Source of the DNA: Microcoleus vaginatus HSN003
GTDB taxonomy: Bacteria; Cyanobacteriota; Cyanobacteriia; Cyanobacteriales; Microcoleaceae
Assembly (NCBI RefSeq): GCF_022701255.1
Contig: NZ_CP031705.1
Location: 3,299,501 to 3,363,500, forward strand
Length of the DNA stretch: 64,000 nucleotides
Direction: 5' to 3'
In this document: piece after piece, positions 1 to 12,045 of the stretch
How positions within the stretch are numbered: the first letter of the stretch is position 1
Layout: the number at the start of each line of letters is the position of its first letter
The notes under the pieces: generated by a model
Databases searched by the model: none
The model's input: the letters and a program-made list of their open reading frames with translations, nothing else
Told to the model about the DNA's origin: nothing
Made by a program: the position numbers and the translations under genes

Positions 1-4596
<4,596 letters not shown>

Positions 4597-6108
4597 ATGG
4601 AAACACAAACAATATTATTTACTGAATTTAAGTTGAACGCAATCCCAGAAGAATTATTAACAAGACTCTCCCAACTGTTTACAGCAACCCTATTTAAAAT
4701 AGGTGATAATCCTGTATCCCTGCAGTCACTGGTGGAACTGATTGTATTGTTTATGGCTATCCTTGTCATAGCACGCTCTTTTACGAAGTTTCTTAAGGAA
4801 AGCTTGCTTGTCAGACTGGGAATTGACGAGGGAAATCGGGAAGCAATCGCAGTAATTATTGGGTATTTAATAGTAGCTTTGGGGGTGATACTCGCCATCC
4901 AAAGCATCGGCTTCAACCTCGCTTCTTTTGCAGTAGTTGCGGGGGGATTGGGCGTCGGAATTGGCTTCGGAATCCAGGATTTAACAACTAATTTTGTCAG
5001 CGGCTTAACGCTGCTTTTAGACAGGCCTGTGAAAGTCGGAGACTTTGTGGAATTAGAAGGAGTAATGGGAATAGTCAAAAAAATCTCGATTCGATCGACC
5101 ATCATCGAAACAACTGAGGACTCCAGCGTCATAGTTCCCAACAGCAAAATGATTAGCAACAAAATTGTTAACTGGAGTTACGAAAACTCGCTACTATGTA
5201 TGCGAGTTCCCGTAGAAGTAGCCGAGAATAGTAACCCGCTGTTAGTGACAGAAACTCTGTTAAATATTGCTTACGCGGAAGCGGGAGTTTTGTACGAACC
5301 GAATCCGAAAGTATTGTTTGTCGAGTTTGGCGATGATAGTTTTAAATTTGAACTTTTAGTGTGGACGGACAAGCCGACTGAAAGAGAATTAATTAACAGT
5401 TCTTTAAATTTTGCAATTGAATACAATTTCCGCCAGCAAAAAATCGACTTCCCCTTCAATGACCGAGAAATTTATTTGCAAAACCCCGAAGTTCTGTTGT
5501 CAATGTTCAACAAAAAAGAAACGGTAATTGACATCACGAACAGTTCGTCTGAAAGCAAGAAAAAAAGACCAATTTTTGCCGAGGAACTGAAAAAGCCGTC
5601 CTCCCTTAGCTGTTTGCTGCGAGAGGTGGAATACTTTGAAAATCTGACGGATCTCGAATTGCGGCAATTAATTGAAGTTGGATACCGCCAACGGCTGCGA
5701 CCGCAAGAATTTTTATTTCACGAAAACGACCCGGGAGATGCTTTTTACATGATTCTTTCAGGTTCAGTCGAAGTTTTTGTGGAAGCTATTGACAAACACC
5801 TGAATAACCTCGGCACTGGTCAGTTTTTGGGGGAACTTTCTTTAATGTTGGGAATACCGAGAACTGCTTCGGTGAGAGCTTTAGAAGAAACAATTTTGTT
5901 TGCGATAAACAAAGAAGGTTTCCGAAAAGTTTTAACTGAACAACCTGATTTATCTGAACAGATTATTAAAGAAATAGTCAAGCACAAAGAAGAACTCAGC
6001 GAGAGACAGCAATTATTGCGAGAAATGGAATTAGTAGATGCAGCAGAAGAGGATGAAAATCCTGTAGAATGGGTAAGAAAACGGCTAAAAAATCTATTTA
6101 GTGTTTGA
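4597..6108 (+). CDS. MscS-family channel with C-terminal cyclic-nucleotide-binding domain
   Basis: A 503-residue inner-membrane channel of the bCNG type (MscS fold gated or tuned by cyclic nucleotide). Three hydrophobic helices lie near 45-64, 83-102 and 108-140. The third is the Gly/Ala-rich MscS pore helix (GGLGVGIGFGIQD), followed by the beta domain (LDRPVKVGDFVEL, VPNSK). A cNMP fold covers about 345-450. Its phosphate-binding cassette keeps Gly412-Glu413 and Arg422-Thr423-Ala424, so nucleotide binding is likely. A charged tail follows. Family knowledge: such proteins respond weakly or not at all to tension and some open on cAMP. The gene stands alone, 11 bp before the next gene on the same strand, so the two may be co-transcribed. 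Confidence 0.93.
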   Translation: METQTILFTEFKLNAIPEELLTRLSQLFTATLFKIGDNPVSLQSLVELIVLFMAILVIARSFTKFLKESLLVRLGIDEGNREAIAVIIGYLIVALGVILAIQSIGFNLASFAVVAGGLGVGIGFGIQDLTTNFVSGLTLLLDRPVKVGDFVELEGVMGIVKKISIRSTIIETTEDSSVIVPNSKMISNKIVNWSYENSLLCMRVPVEVAENSNPLLVTETLLNIAYAEAGVLYEPNPKVLFVEFGDDSFKFELLVWTDKPTERELINSSLNFAIEYNFRQQKIDFPFNDREIYLQNPEVLLSMFNKKETVIDITNSSSESKKKRPIFAEELKKPSSLSCLLREVEYFENLTDLELRQLIEVGYRQRLRPQEFLFHENDPGDAFYMILSGSVEVFVEAIDKHLNNLGTGQFLGELSLMLGIPRTASVRALEETILFAINKEGFRKVLTEQPDLSEQIIKEIVKHKEELSERQQLLREMELVDAAEEDENPVEWVRKRLKNLFSV

Positions 6109-6119
6109 AATAATTTCTT

Positions 6120-7280
6120 ATGACGCGATTTATTCACGATCTCTTTGCCAAAGAATACCTGGAGGAATTGCTGTCGCCGATCGGAACGGTTAATATCGGC
6201 CGCGATGTGACTTCCGAAGTCCGAGAAATCGATGTTTATTTCACTCCCAGCACCGCCATTCCCCAATACTCAGAAACCCTGGGCTTGTTGGGAAAAATGG
6301 CAAATACAACTGCAATTTTTGAACCGTTTCGCAATCCGGCCAACGTCAGCGAAATTTGTAGCTGTCTGGGCAAGTTATTGGACGTGCGAGGTGAGTTGGA
6401 GCGAAAATTCAGGAGAGAAAATACTCGTTATGATGACGCTCAGTTACCCAAACTGTGGATTTTGATGCCCACAGCATCGAAAGCATTGGTAGATAGCTTT
6501 AATGCGATACCAGACACAGAAAATTGGATGCAGGGAATTTATTTTTTGGGTGAATCTTTGCGAACTGCAATTGTGGCGATTCACCAGTTGCCAGAAACTC
6601 CAGACACCCTGTGGTTGAGGATTTTGGGCAAAGGGGGAGTGCAGCAAAGGGCTATTTCCCAATTAAGCGCTTTAGCTGCGGACGATCCGTTGCGGATTAT
6701 CGCGCTAGAATTGCTGTATCGGTTACAGTCAAATTTAGTAACCGATGCGCCACAAGAATTAGAGCCAGAAGAGCGGGAGTTAATTATGGCCATTGCACCA
6801 CTTTTTCAACAACAAATACAAGCAGCACAGCAACAAGCTAGAGAAGAAGGACTCGAACAAGGACTAGAACAGGGACTCGAACAAGGACTAGAACAAGGGC
6901 TAGAACAAGGACTCGAACGAGGCAGACAAGAACAACAGCGCTTAATCTTAGAAAACTTCCTGCGAGTTAGATTTGGAGAATTAAGCCCCAAAATGACAGT
7001 TTTTCTCTCTCCAATATCCAAGTTGGCTGCGGCGGAATTTACAGTGCTGTTGCTGGCAATATCGATGCTGACAGTCGATGAAGCGGGGCGGGAAGCAGCG
7101 GTTAAATTGTTAGTTGAAAGTGTGTTGCAAGCGCGATCGCCTGAATTGGGCGATATTATGCCTACAGCCGTTACTAATTTATTGGCATTGCCTGTGGCAG
7201 AATTGACATTGTTTGTAGAACAACTGCCACAGTTATCGGCTGATGAATTGAGGGACAGGTTAGGAAAAACACCTGACTAA
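6120..7280 (+). CDS. Conserved cyanobacterial hypothetical protein with EQGL repeats
   Basis: 386 residues, 11 bp after the channel gene. The N-terminal half (about 1-210) resembles a family common in cyanobacteria that is often mis-annotated as flagellar assembly protein H. A segment EVREIDVYF followed by IFEPFRNP could be a PD-(D/E)XK-like core of the Rpn type, but catalytic residues are not certain. Residues 244-267 are six exact Gly-Leu-Glu-Gln/Arg units, probably a charged helix. The C-terminal third is helical with a short repeat of the LP.AEL.LFVEQLP type, like DUF4351 tails. The function is unknown; a role in DNA transactions is only inference from the Rpn resemblance. Confidence 0.75.
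   Translation: MTRFIHDLFAKEYLEELLSPIGTVNIGRDVTSEVREIDVYFTPSTAIPQYSETLGLLGKMANTTAIFEPFRNPANVSEICSCLGKLLDVRGELERKFRRENTRYDDAQLPKLWILMPTASKALVDSFNAIPDTENWMQGIYFLGESLRTAIVAIHQLPETPDTLWLRILGKGGVQQRAISQLSALAADDPLRIIALELLYRLQSNLVTDAPQELEPEERELIMAIAPLFQQQIQAAQQQAREEGLEQGLEQGLEQGLEQGLEQGLERGRQEQQRLILENFLRVRFGELSPKMTVFLSPISKLAAAEFTVLLLAISMLTVDEAGREAAVKLLVESVLQARSPELGDIMPTAVTNLLALPVAELTLFVEQLPQLSADELRDRLGKTPD
6849..6920 (+). repeat. 12-bp tandem repeat, six copies, coding Gly-Leu-Glu-Gln
   Basis: Six in-frame 12-bp units (GGACTCGAACAA with C/A and G/A variants) fill the linker of the hypothetical protein. This is a likely site of copy-number variation by slippage. Confidence 0.9.
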
Positions 7281-7368
7281 AACCTGCGATCGCAGCCATA
7301 AAGGGAACTCGCTCTTTATGGCATTTAAATAATTATCAAAGAAAATTCCTAGATTCTGTCGATCGCAC

Positions 7369-7977
7369 TTAGGAATTGGACTGCGGGGATAAAATCAAGT
7401 GGAGCAGACTGTCGATCAATCGATCGCGCTCCATTGGGATAATATCTTTGCCGTGCATCATATGCTGCGTTAACTGGAAATATACCAGCGAGCCAATAAA
7501 AATCCGCGCCGTTGCCTCCGCATCGGGCAATTTTAACTCTGGATGCGATGCGAAATATTGAGTAAGCCGCTCGATCCCCGGTTTAGCTAAGTTTTTCACA
7601 AAAGTCTGCGCTAGCTGGGGAAAACGCCCCGACTCCGCAATCACTAACCTCACAAAATTGAGATATTCTGGTTCGTGGCTCGCCTGATCCAATATAGTTA
7701 TGGCAACGAATCGCAGCGCTACGGCCGGTTCTTCATCCAGAACTGGAAAATGAACTTTTTTTCGCGCCAGCCGCTGTACCAAGGCCACGAATAATCCTTC
7801 TTTATCTGCAAAATAGCTGTAAACCGTGGCTTTGGAAACTCCCCCCGTCTTCGCTACCTTGTCCATACTCGTGCCCGCGTAGCCGTGGGCTAAAAATTCT
7901 TGCATCGCACCTTGCAGGATTTGCTCGGTTTTGTCACTTCCTGCTGCGTCTGGTTCGCTGGGTTTTGTCCTGGCCAT
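7369..7977 (-). CDS. TetR/AcrR-family transcriptional regulator
   Basis: 202 residues. Residues about 17-63 form the TetR DNA-binding domain: an ILQGAMQEFLAHGYAGTSMD helix pair, then GVSKATVYSYFADKEGLF with the recognition helix. The rest is the helical ligand-binding/dimerisation domain. It is divergent from the DevBCA-type exporter, and two copies of a 15-17 bp palindrome lie in the 98-113 bp gap. It therefore most likely represses the exporter and itself until an inducing compound binds. The ligand is unknown. The start at 7977 follows from the helix-turn-helix position. Confidence 0.93.
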   Translation of the reverse strand: MARTKPSEPDAAGSDKTEQILQGAMQEFLAHGYAGTSMDKVAKTGGVSKATVYSYFADKEGLFVALVQRLARKKVHFPVLDEEPAVALRFVAITILDQASHEPEYLNFVRLVIAESGRFPQLAQTFVKNLAKPGIERLTQYFASHPELKLPDAEATARIFIGSLVYFQLTQHMMHGKDIIPMERDRLIDSLLHLILSPQSNS

Positions 7978-8007
7978 CGCTTGTCTTTGTAATTCTTGCT
8001 TCGGGTC

Positions 8008-8037
8008 TTGACATCATTATACTGAACGGTTTAGTAT
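8008..8037 (+). promoter_or_regulatory. Candidate sigma-70 promoter of the DevBCA-type operon
   Basis: A perfect -35 TTGACA lies at 8008-8013. A -10-like TAGTAT at 8032-8037 (18-bp spacing) or TTAGTA at 8031-8036 (17 bp) follows. The first TetR operator fills the spacer and touches the -10, which fits repression by occlusion. The transcription start has not been determined. Confidence 0.55.
8021..8035. promoter_or_regulatory. Putative TetR operator 1
   Basis: ACTGAACGGTTTAGT: 7-bp half-sites around a central G with one mismatch. It differs from operator 2 only at the fourth base. Confidence 0.7.
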
Positions 8038-8046
8038 TTAAATTAG

Positions 8047-8063
8047 AACTAAACGGTTTAGTT
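8047..8063. promoter_or_regulatory. Putative TetR operator 2
   Basis: AACTAAACGGTTTAGTT is a perfect 17-bp palindrome around a central G. Its centre is 27 bp from the centre of operator 1, between the divergent regulator and exporter genes. Confidence 0.75.
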
Positions 8064-8090
8064 TTAGCAACCTAAATGATGAGGTGTGTC

Positions 8091-9518
8091 ATGGTACACC
8101 GAGCAACAGCAGACAGCTTATCCTCAACTCCATCCCTAGTTAAACAACTCCTAGTTGTGGCAGCAGTAGCAACCCTGGCTGCAGGGGGAACCACAGGCTA
8201 CACGATCTGGCGATCGCGCATACCCGATCCCAACGCAGTAGCAGCAGCAGCAGCCGTCACAGCCTCCCAATTAACAACAGTTACAGCCTTGGGGCGACTG
8301 GAACCCAGAGGAGAAGTAATTAAAGTCTCCGCCTCCGGTGCAGCGGAAGGAAATCGGATCGATCGACTTTTGGTAAAAGAGGGAGACAGGGTGAAAACAG
8401 GCCAGGTGATCGCAATTTTGGACAGCCGCGATCGCCAGCAAGCCGCCCTCGACCAAGCTCAAGAACAGGTGCGCGTCGCCGAGGCAAACCTAGCACAAGT
8501 CAAAGCTGGAGCCAAAAACGGCGAAATTCAAGCCCAGAAAGCCACCATTGCCCGCTTACAAGCCGATCGCAGCACCGAAATCACAGCGCAACAGGCGATC
8601 GTCAGCCGCCTAGAAGTCGATCGCAGCACCGAAATTGCAGCACAACAAGCCACAATTGCCCGCATCAGGGCCGAACAGCAAGGTGAAATTCAAACCCAAC
8701 AAGCCACAATTGCCCGTCTACAAGCCGAACTCCGCAACGCCATAAGCGAGGATCAGCGCTACTCCCAACTGTATGAACAGGGAGCAATTTCCGCCTCAAC
8801 TAGCGACAGCAAAAGCCTCGCCGCCGAAACAACTCAACAGCAACTCAACGAAGGAAAGGCAAAACTCAATCAAATTCAGCAATCGCGCCAACAACAAATT
8901 AACGAAGCCCAAGCCAAATTAAATCAAATTCAGCAATCTCGCCAACAACAAATTAACGAAGCGCAAGCCAAACTCAGCCAAATTCAGGAATCTCGACAAC
9001 AGCAGATTAATGAAGCCGCGGCAAATCTCGATCGCATCGCCGAAGTGCGTCCCGTTGACATAGCAGCAGCCGCTGCCGAAGTCAGTTCCGCCGCTTCTGG
9101 AGCCAAACAAGCCAAAGCCAATCTGGATCTAGCTTACATCCGTGCTCCCAGAGACGCCCAAGTCCTGAAAATTCACACGCATCCCGGGGAAAGGGTGGGA
9201 AACGACGGCATTGTCGAACTCGGACAAACTCACGAGATGCTGGCTGTTGCGGAAATCTACGAAAGCGATGTGGACAAAGTACGCCTCGGACAAACCGCCA
9301 AAATTACTAGCGATGCTTTGACAGGCCAATTGCGGGGAACTGTCGAACATATTGGTTTGCAAGTGCAGCGGCAAAACATTGTTAACACCGATCCTTCTGC
9401 GAATATTGATAGTCGAATTGTGGAAGTAAAAGTGCGCTTAGATGAAGCTTCCAGCCAGAAAGTAGCGGGATTAACGAATTTGCAAGTCAAAGTGGCGATC
9501 GGCGAAATTAAAGATTAA
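8091..9518 (+). CDS. devB: DevB-type (HlyD) membrane-fusion subunit of an ABC exporter
   Basis: 475 residues from ATG 8091, which has GAGG 6 bp upstream; an in-frame ATG at 8076 has no such site. A membrane anchor lies near residues 18-42. A split biotinyl-lipoyl domain follows (half-motifs ALGRLEPRGEVIKVS and AYIRAPRDAQVLKIHTHPGE). Between the halves is a long alpha-helical hairpin. Both arms are made of four 18-residue repeats (about 145-216 and 249-320), so this periplasmic coiled coil is longer and more regular than usual. By family it links the inner-membrane DevC/DevA pump to a TolC-like outer-membrane channel. In heterocystous relatives devBCA exports heterocyst glycolipids; the substrate here is unknown. 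The upstream TetR gene points to drug- or stress-induced export. Confidence 0.93.
   Translation: MVHRATADSLSSTPSLVKQLLVVAAVATLAAGGTTGYTIWRSRIPDPNAVAAAAAVTASQLTTVTALGRLEPRGEVIKVSASGAAEGNRIDRLLVKEGDRVKTGQVIAILDSRDRQQAALDQAQEQVRVAEANLAQVKAGAKNGEIQAQKATIARLQADRSTEITAQQAIVSRLEVDRSTEIAAQQATIARIRAEQQGEIQTQQATIARLQAELRNAISEDQRYSQLYEQGAISASTSDSKSLAAETTQQQLNEGKAKLNQIQQSRQQQINEAQAKLNQIQQSRQQQINEAQAKLSQIQESRQQQINEAAANLDRIAEVRPVDIAAAAAEVSSAASGAKQAKANLDLAYIRAPRDAQVLKIHTHPGERVGNDGIVELGQTHEMLAVAEIYESDVDKVRLGQTAKITSDALTGQLRGTVEHIGLQVQRQNIVNTDPSANIDSRIVEVKVRLDEASSQKVAGLTNLQVKVAIGEIKD
8523..8738 (+). repeat. devB: 4 x 54-bp repeat, descending arm of the DevB coiled coil
   Basis: Four in-frame 18-codon units of the form E-I-x-A-Q-Q-A-T-I-A-R-L-x-A-D/E-x-x-x, diverged from one another. 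Confidence 0.85.
8835..9050 (+). repeat. devB: 4 x 54-bp repeat, ascending arm of the DevB coiled coil
   Basis: Four in-frame 18-codon units of the form QQQINEAQAKLNQIQQSR. The second and third are close to identical at DNA level. The unit length and count equal those of the other arm. Confidence 0.9.
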
Positions 9519-9548
9519 GTAAGCTGCTACGCATCTAAATTGTATTTT

Positions 9549-9575
9549 TGGGCGGGCGGGACGCCCACCCCACAA
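9549..9575. repeat. Small hairpin repeat, GGGCG...CGCCC type
   Basis: GGGCGGGCGGGACGCCC is followed by ACCCCACAAGA. The CCACAAGA tail is shared with the elements at 17222 and 59249, so they may be variants of one REP-like family. It lies just after devB. Confidence 0.6.
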
Positions 9576-9660
9576 GAACTTGCTCTAATTTGATTGTCAA
9601 ATTTAGATGAGCCTCAGCTTAAAAAATGTTACTCCATTCCCGGTAGAAAACTCTCTACTT

Positions 9661-9703
9661 CTTCCTTTCTCTTCCTTCGTGTCCTTCGCGTCTTCGCGGT
9701 TCA
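9661..9703 (-). repeat. Interspersed repeat (copy 1)
   Basis: On the minus strand it reads TGAACCGCGAAGACGCGAAG followed by GACACGAAGGAAGAGAAA. A close copy lies at 17327-17370 on the plus strand. Non-coding spacer sequence between devB and devC. Confidence 0.7.
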
Positions 9704-9757
9704 ATAATCACATATTCTTTCAGTACGAATAGAGTAAACCATCAGTCCTATCTCTTC

Positions 9758-9790
9758 AATCCAAAATCCAAAATCCCAAATCTAAAATCC
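9758..9790 (+). repeat. Heptamer repeat (CCAAAAT/CTAAAAT type) before devC
   Basis: Degenerate heptamers end one base before the devC start region. The same type precedes the starts at 32223 and 32963. Confidence 0.7.
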
Positions 9791-9791
9791 T

Positions 9792-10976
9792 ATGATTGGA
9801 CTCATAAAACCCTTACAACAATTAAGACGCAGAACTTCCCTCGGATGGCTGCAACTGAGTCACGACAAAGGGCGAATGGTCGTTGCAGTAGCAGGAATTG
9901 CCTTTGCTGACGTTTTGATGTTCATGCAGTTGGGCTTCCAAAATGCGCTTTACACCAGCAATACGCGCCTGCACCAAACTTTGCAAACAGACTTAGTTTT
10001 GATTCACCCCCAAGCGCGAAACTTGATTAATTTGTCTTCCTTCTCTAGGCGCAGATTGTATCAAGCAATGAACGTACCGGGTGTAAAATCGGCAGAGCCG
10101 CTTTACGTGAAAATTGCTAACTGGAAAAATCCCGAAACTCGGCGCGAAACGTCGCTGATGGTGGTGGGTTTCAATCCGAATCACCCTGCGTTTGCGCTTC
10201 CAGAAGTTAACCAAAATTTGAGCGCGATTAAATTGCCAGATACTGTGCTGTTCGATCGAGCTTCGAGGGGAGACTACCAAGGGACGATCGCGCAAATCGA
10301 TCGAGGAAAAGCCGTTAAAGCTGAGGTCGAGCGGCGCACGATTAACGTCAGCGGTTTATTCACAGTTGGAGCATCTTTTGCCGCCGATGGTATTTTGATG
10401 ACTAGCGATCAAAATTACCTGCGCCTGTTTCCCAGACAAAACGCCGCCAGTGTTAATGCCGGATTAATTCAACTGCAACCGGGTGCTGACCCCGTGGAAG
10501 TTCAACAAGTTTTGAAAGCATATTTACCGCCGGATGTCAAGGTACTAACCAAACAAGAATTTATCGATTTTGAGAAAAACTATTGGGCTAAGAATACTGC
10601 GATCGGCTTTGTGTTTAATTTAGGCGTCGCGATGGGTTTTGTAGTTGGTGTCATTATTGTTTATCAAGTTCTCTCAACCGATGTCAGCGACCACATGGGA
10701 GAATACGCTACTTTCAAAGCGATGGGCTACCGCAATGTTTATTTACTCGGTATCGTTTTTGAAGAAGCTCTAATTCTTTCCCTCCTCGGTTTTTTGCCCG
10801 GAGTAGGAGTTTCTTTCGGACTTTATTCTTTAACTCGCAAAGCCACAAATTTACCCCTTTATATGACGCTGCTTAGAGCAGTTATAGTATTACTTTTGAA
10901 CGTGATTATGTGCACCATTTCGGGAGCAATTGCCACTCGTAAACTGCAAGCAGCCGACCCGGCAGATATGTTTTAA
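9792..10976 (+). CDS. devC: DevC-type ABC exporter permease
   Basis: 394 residues with the MacB/FtsX-like layout: a membrane helix near 33-52, a large periplasmic domain (about 55-270), then three helices near 275-300, 320-345 and 358-380. The conserved cytoplasmic motif HMGEYATFKAMGYRN lies between helices two and three. It forms the membrane channel of the DevBCA complex. The gene follows devB by 273 bp, and the gap is filled with repeats, an unusually loose spacing for this operon. The ATG at 9792 directly follows the heptamer repeat and has no good ribosome-binding site. Confidence 0.92.
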   Translation: MIGLIKPLQQLRRRTSLGWLQLSHDKGRMVVAVAGIAFADVLMFMQLGFQNALYTSNTRLHQTLQTDLVLIHPQARNLINLSSFSRRRLYQAMNVPGVKSAEPLYVKIANWKNPETRRETSLMVVGFNPNHPAFALPEVNQNLSAIKLPDTVLFDRASRGDYQGTIAQIDRGKAVKAEVERRTINVSGLFTVGASFAADGILMTSDQNYLRLFPRQNAASVNAGLIQLQPGADPVEVQQVLKAYLPPDVKVLTKQEFIDFEKNYWAKNTAIGFVFNLGVAMGFVVGVIIVYQVLSTDVSDHMGEYATFKAMGYRNVYLLGIVFEEALILSLLGFLPGVGVSFGLYSLTRKATNLPLYMTLLRAVIVLLLNVIMCTISGAIATRKLQAADPADMF

Positions 10977-11016
10977 GGGAAAATGAATCAGAATGTTATA
11001 AACCTGTTTATAAGAT

Positions 11017-11033
11017 TCGGCGGTTGAAACCGC
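11017..11033. repeat. GCGGTTGAAACCGC hairpin repeat
   Basis: A 6-bp stem with a 2-nt loop between devC and devA. A second copy with one change is at 50435-50448, again preceded by TTCG. It is a common type of interspersed cyanobacterial repeat. No gene was seen in the rest of 10977-11212. Confidence 0.6.
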
Positions 11034-11212
11034 TACTACACAAACGAAGTCCCTCTCTAAGAGACTAAAGAATAAACGGGGTATTAAAGCCAGATTTTGT
11101 ATAAAGTCCTGACTACACACATATTTTTTGTAATCATTCTCTTGTTTCCCATCTGCATTATCGGCGGCAAAAGCGATTAATTTTAAAAGCTCAACCCTCA
11201 AACCAAAAAGTT

Positions 11213-11929
11213 ATGAACTCTACTACTCTCTACCCAACAACCAACCCATTACAGATTCCTGCACCTGTAGTTTCCGCGCACCAACTAGACCACTACTTCG
11301 GTCAAGGTCAACTGCGAAAACAGGTACTTTTTGACATTAATCTCGAAATTAATGCAGGTGAAATCGTGCTGATGACGGGGCCTTCCGGTTCGGGAAAAAC
11401 AACACTTTTAACTTTGATTGGCGGGTTGAGATCCGGTCAATCGGGTAGTCTCAAAATTCTCGGTCAAGAAATGTGCAAGGCGAGTTCAGACAAATTGGTA
11501 AAGGCGCGGCGCAAAATTGGCTATATTTTTCAGGCGCATAATTTACACCGCAGTTTGACGGCGCTGCAAAACGTGCAGATGGGTTTGGAAGTTCACGGAA
11601 ATTTGTCGCGTTCTCAAATGCGCGATCGCTCTGCAAAAATGCTAGAGTTAGTAGGGCTGGAACAGCGGATTAACTATTATCCAGATGACTTGTCAGGCGG
11701 ACAAAAACAAAGAGTTGCGATCGCCCGCGCTTTGGTCAGTCAACCGCAAATTGTTCTAGCTGACGAACCAACAGCCGCCCTGGACAGCAAATCCGGTCGC
11801 GAAGTGGTGAATTTGATGCAGCAACTAGCCAAAGAACAGGGTTGTACTATTTTGTTAGTAACCCACGATAACCGAATTTTGGATATTGCCGATCGCATCG
11901 TTCACATGGAAGATGGAAAATTAGCCTAA
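11213..11929 (+). CDS. devA: DevA-type ABC exporter ATP-binding protein
   Basis: 238 residues with a complete ABC ATPase: Walker A GPSGSGKTTLL (about 57-67), Q-loop in IFQAHNLH, signature LSGGQKQRVAIARAL (about 160-174), Walker B IVLADEPTAALD and switch His in LLVTHD. It belongs to the MacB/LolD-like branch used by DevBCA exporters and would energise DevC. It is third in the devB-devC-devA order, 236 bp after devC with a hairpin repeat between. The ATG at 11213 gives the usual short N-terminus. Confidence 0.95.
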   Translation: MNSTTLYPTTNPLQIPAPVVSAHQLDHYFGQGQLRKQVLFDINLEINAGEIVLMTGPSGSGKTTLLTLIGGLRSGQSGSLKILGQEMCKASSDKLVKARRKIGYIFQAHNLHRSLTALQNVQMGLEVHGNLSRSQMRDRSAKMLELVGLEQRINYYPDDLSGGQKQRVAIARALVSQPQIVLADEPTAALDSKSGREVVNLMQQLAKEQGCTILLVTHDNRILDIADRIVHMEDGKLA

Positions 11930-12045
11930 TTTTTAAATTTCCGAAGAATAGACATCGCCCATAACTCCCTCATTTTCAATTTTGGATGTTAAAATTTAAT
12001 CCAAAATTGCCAAACCCCAATCTAAACTCGTCCTGGGACTGTTCA

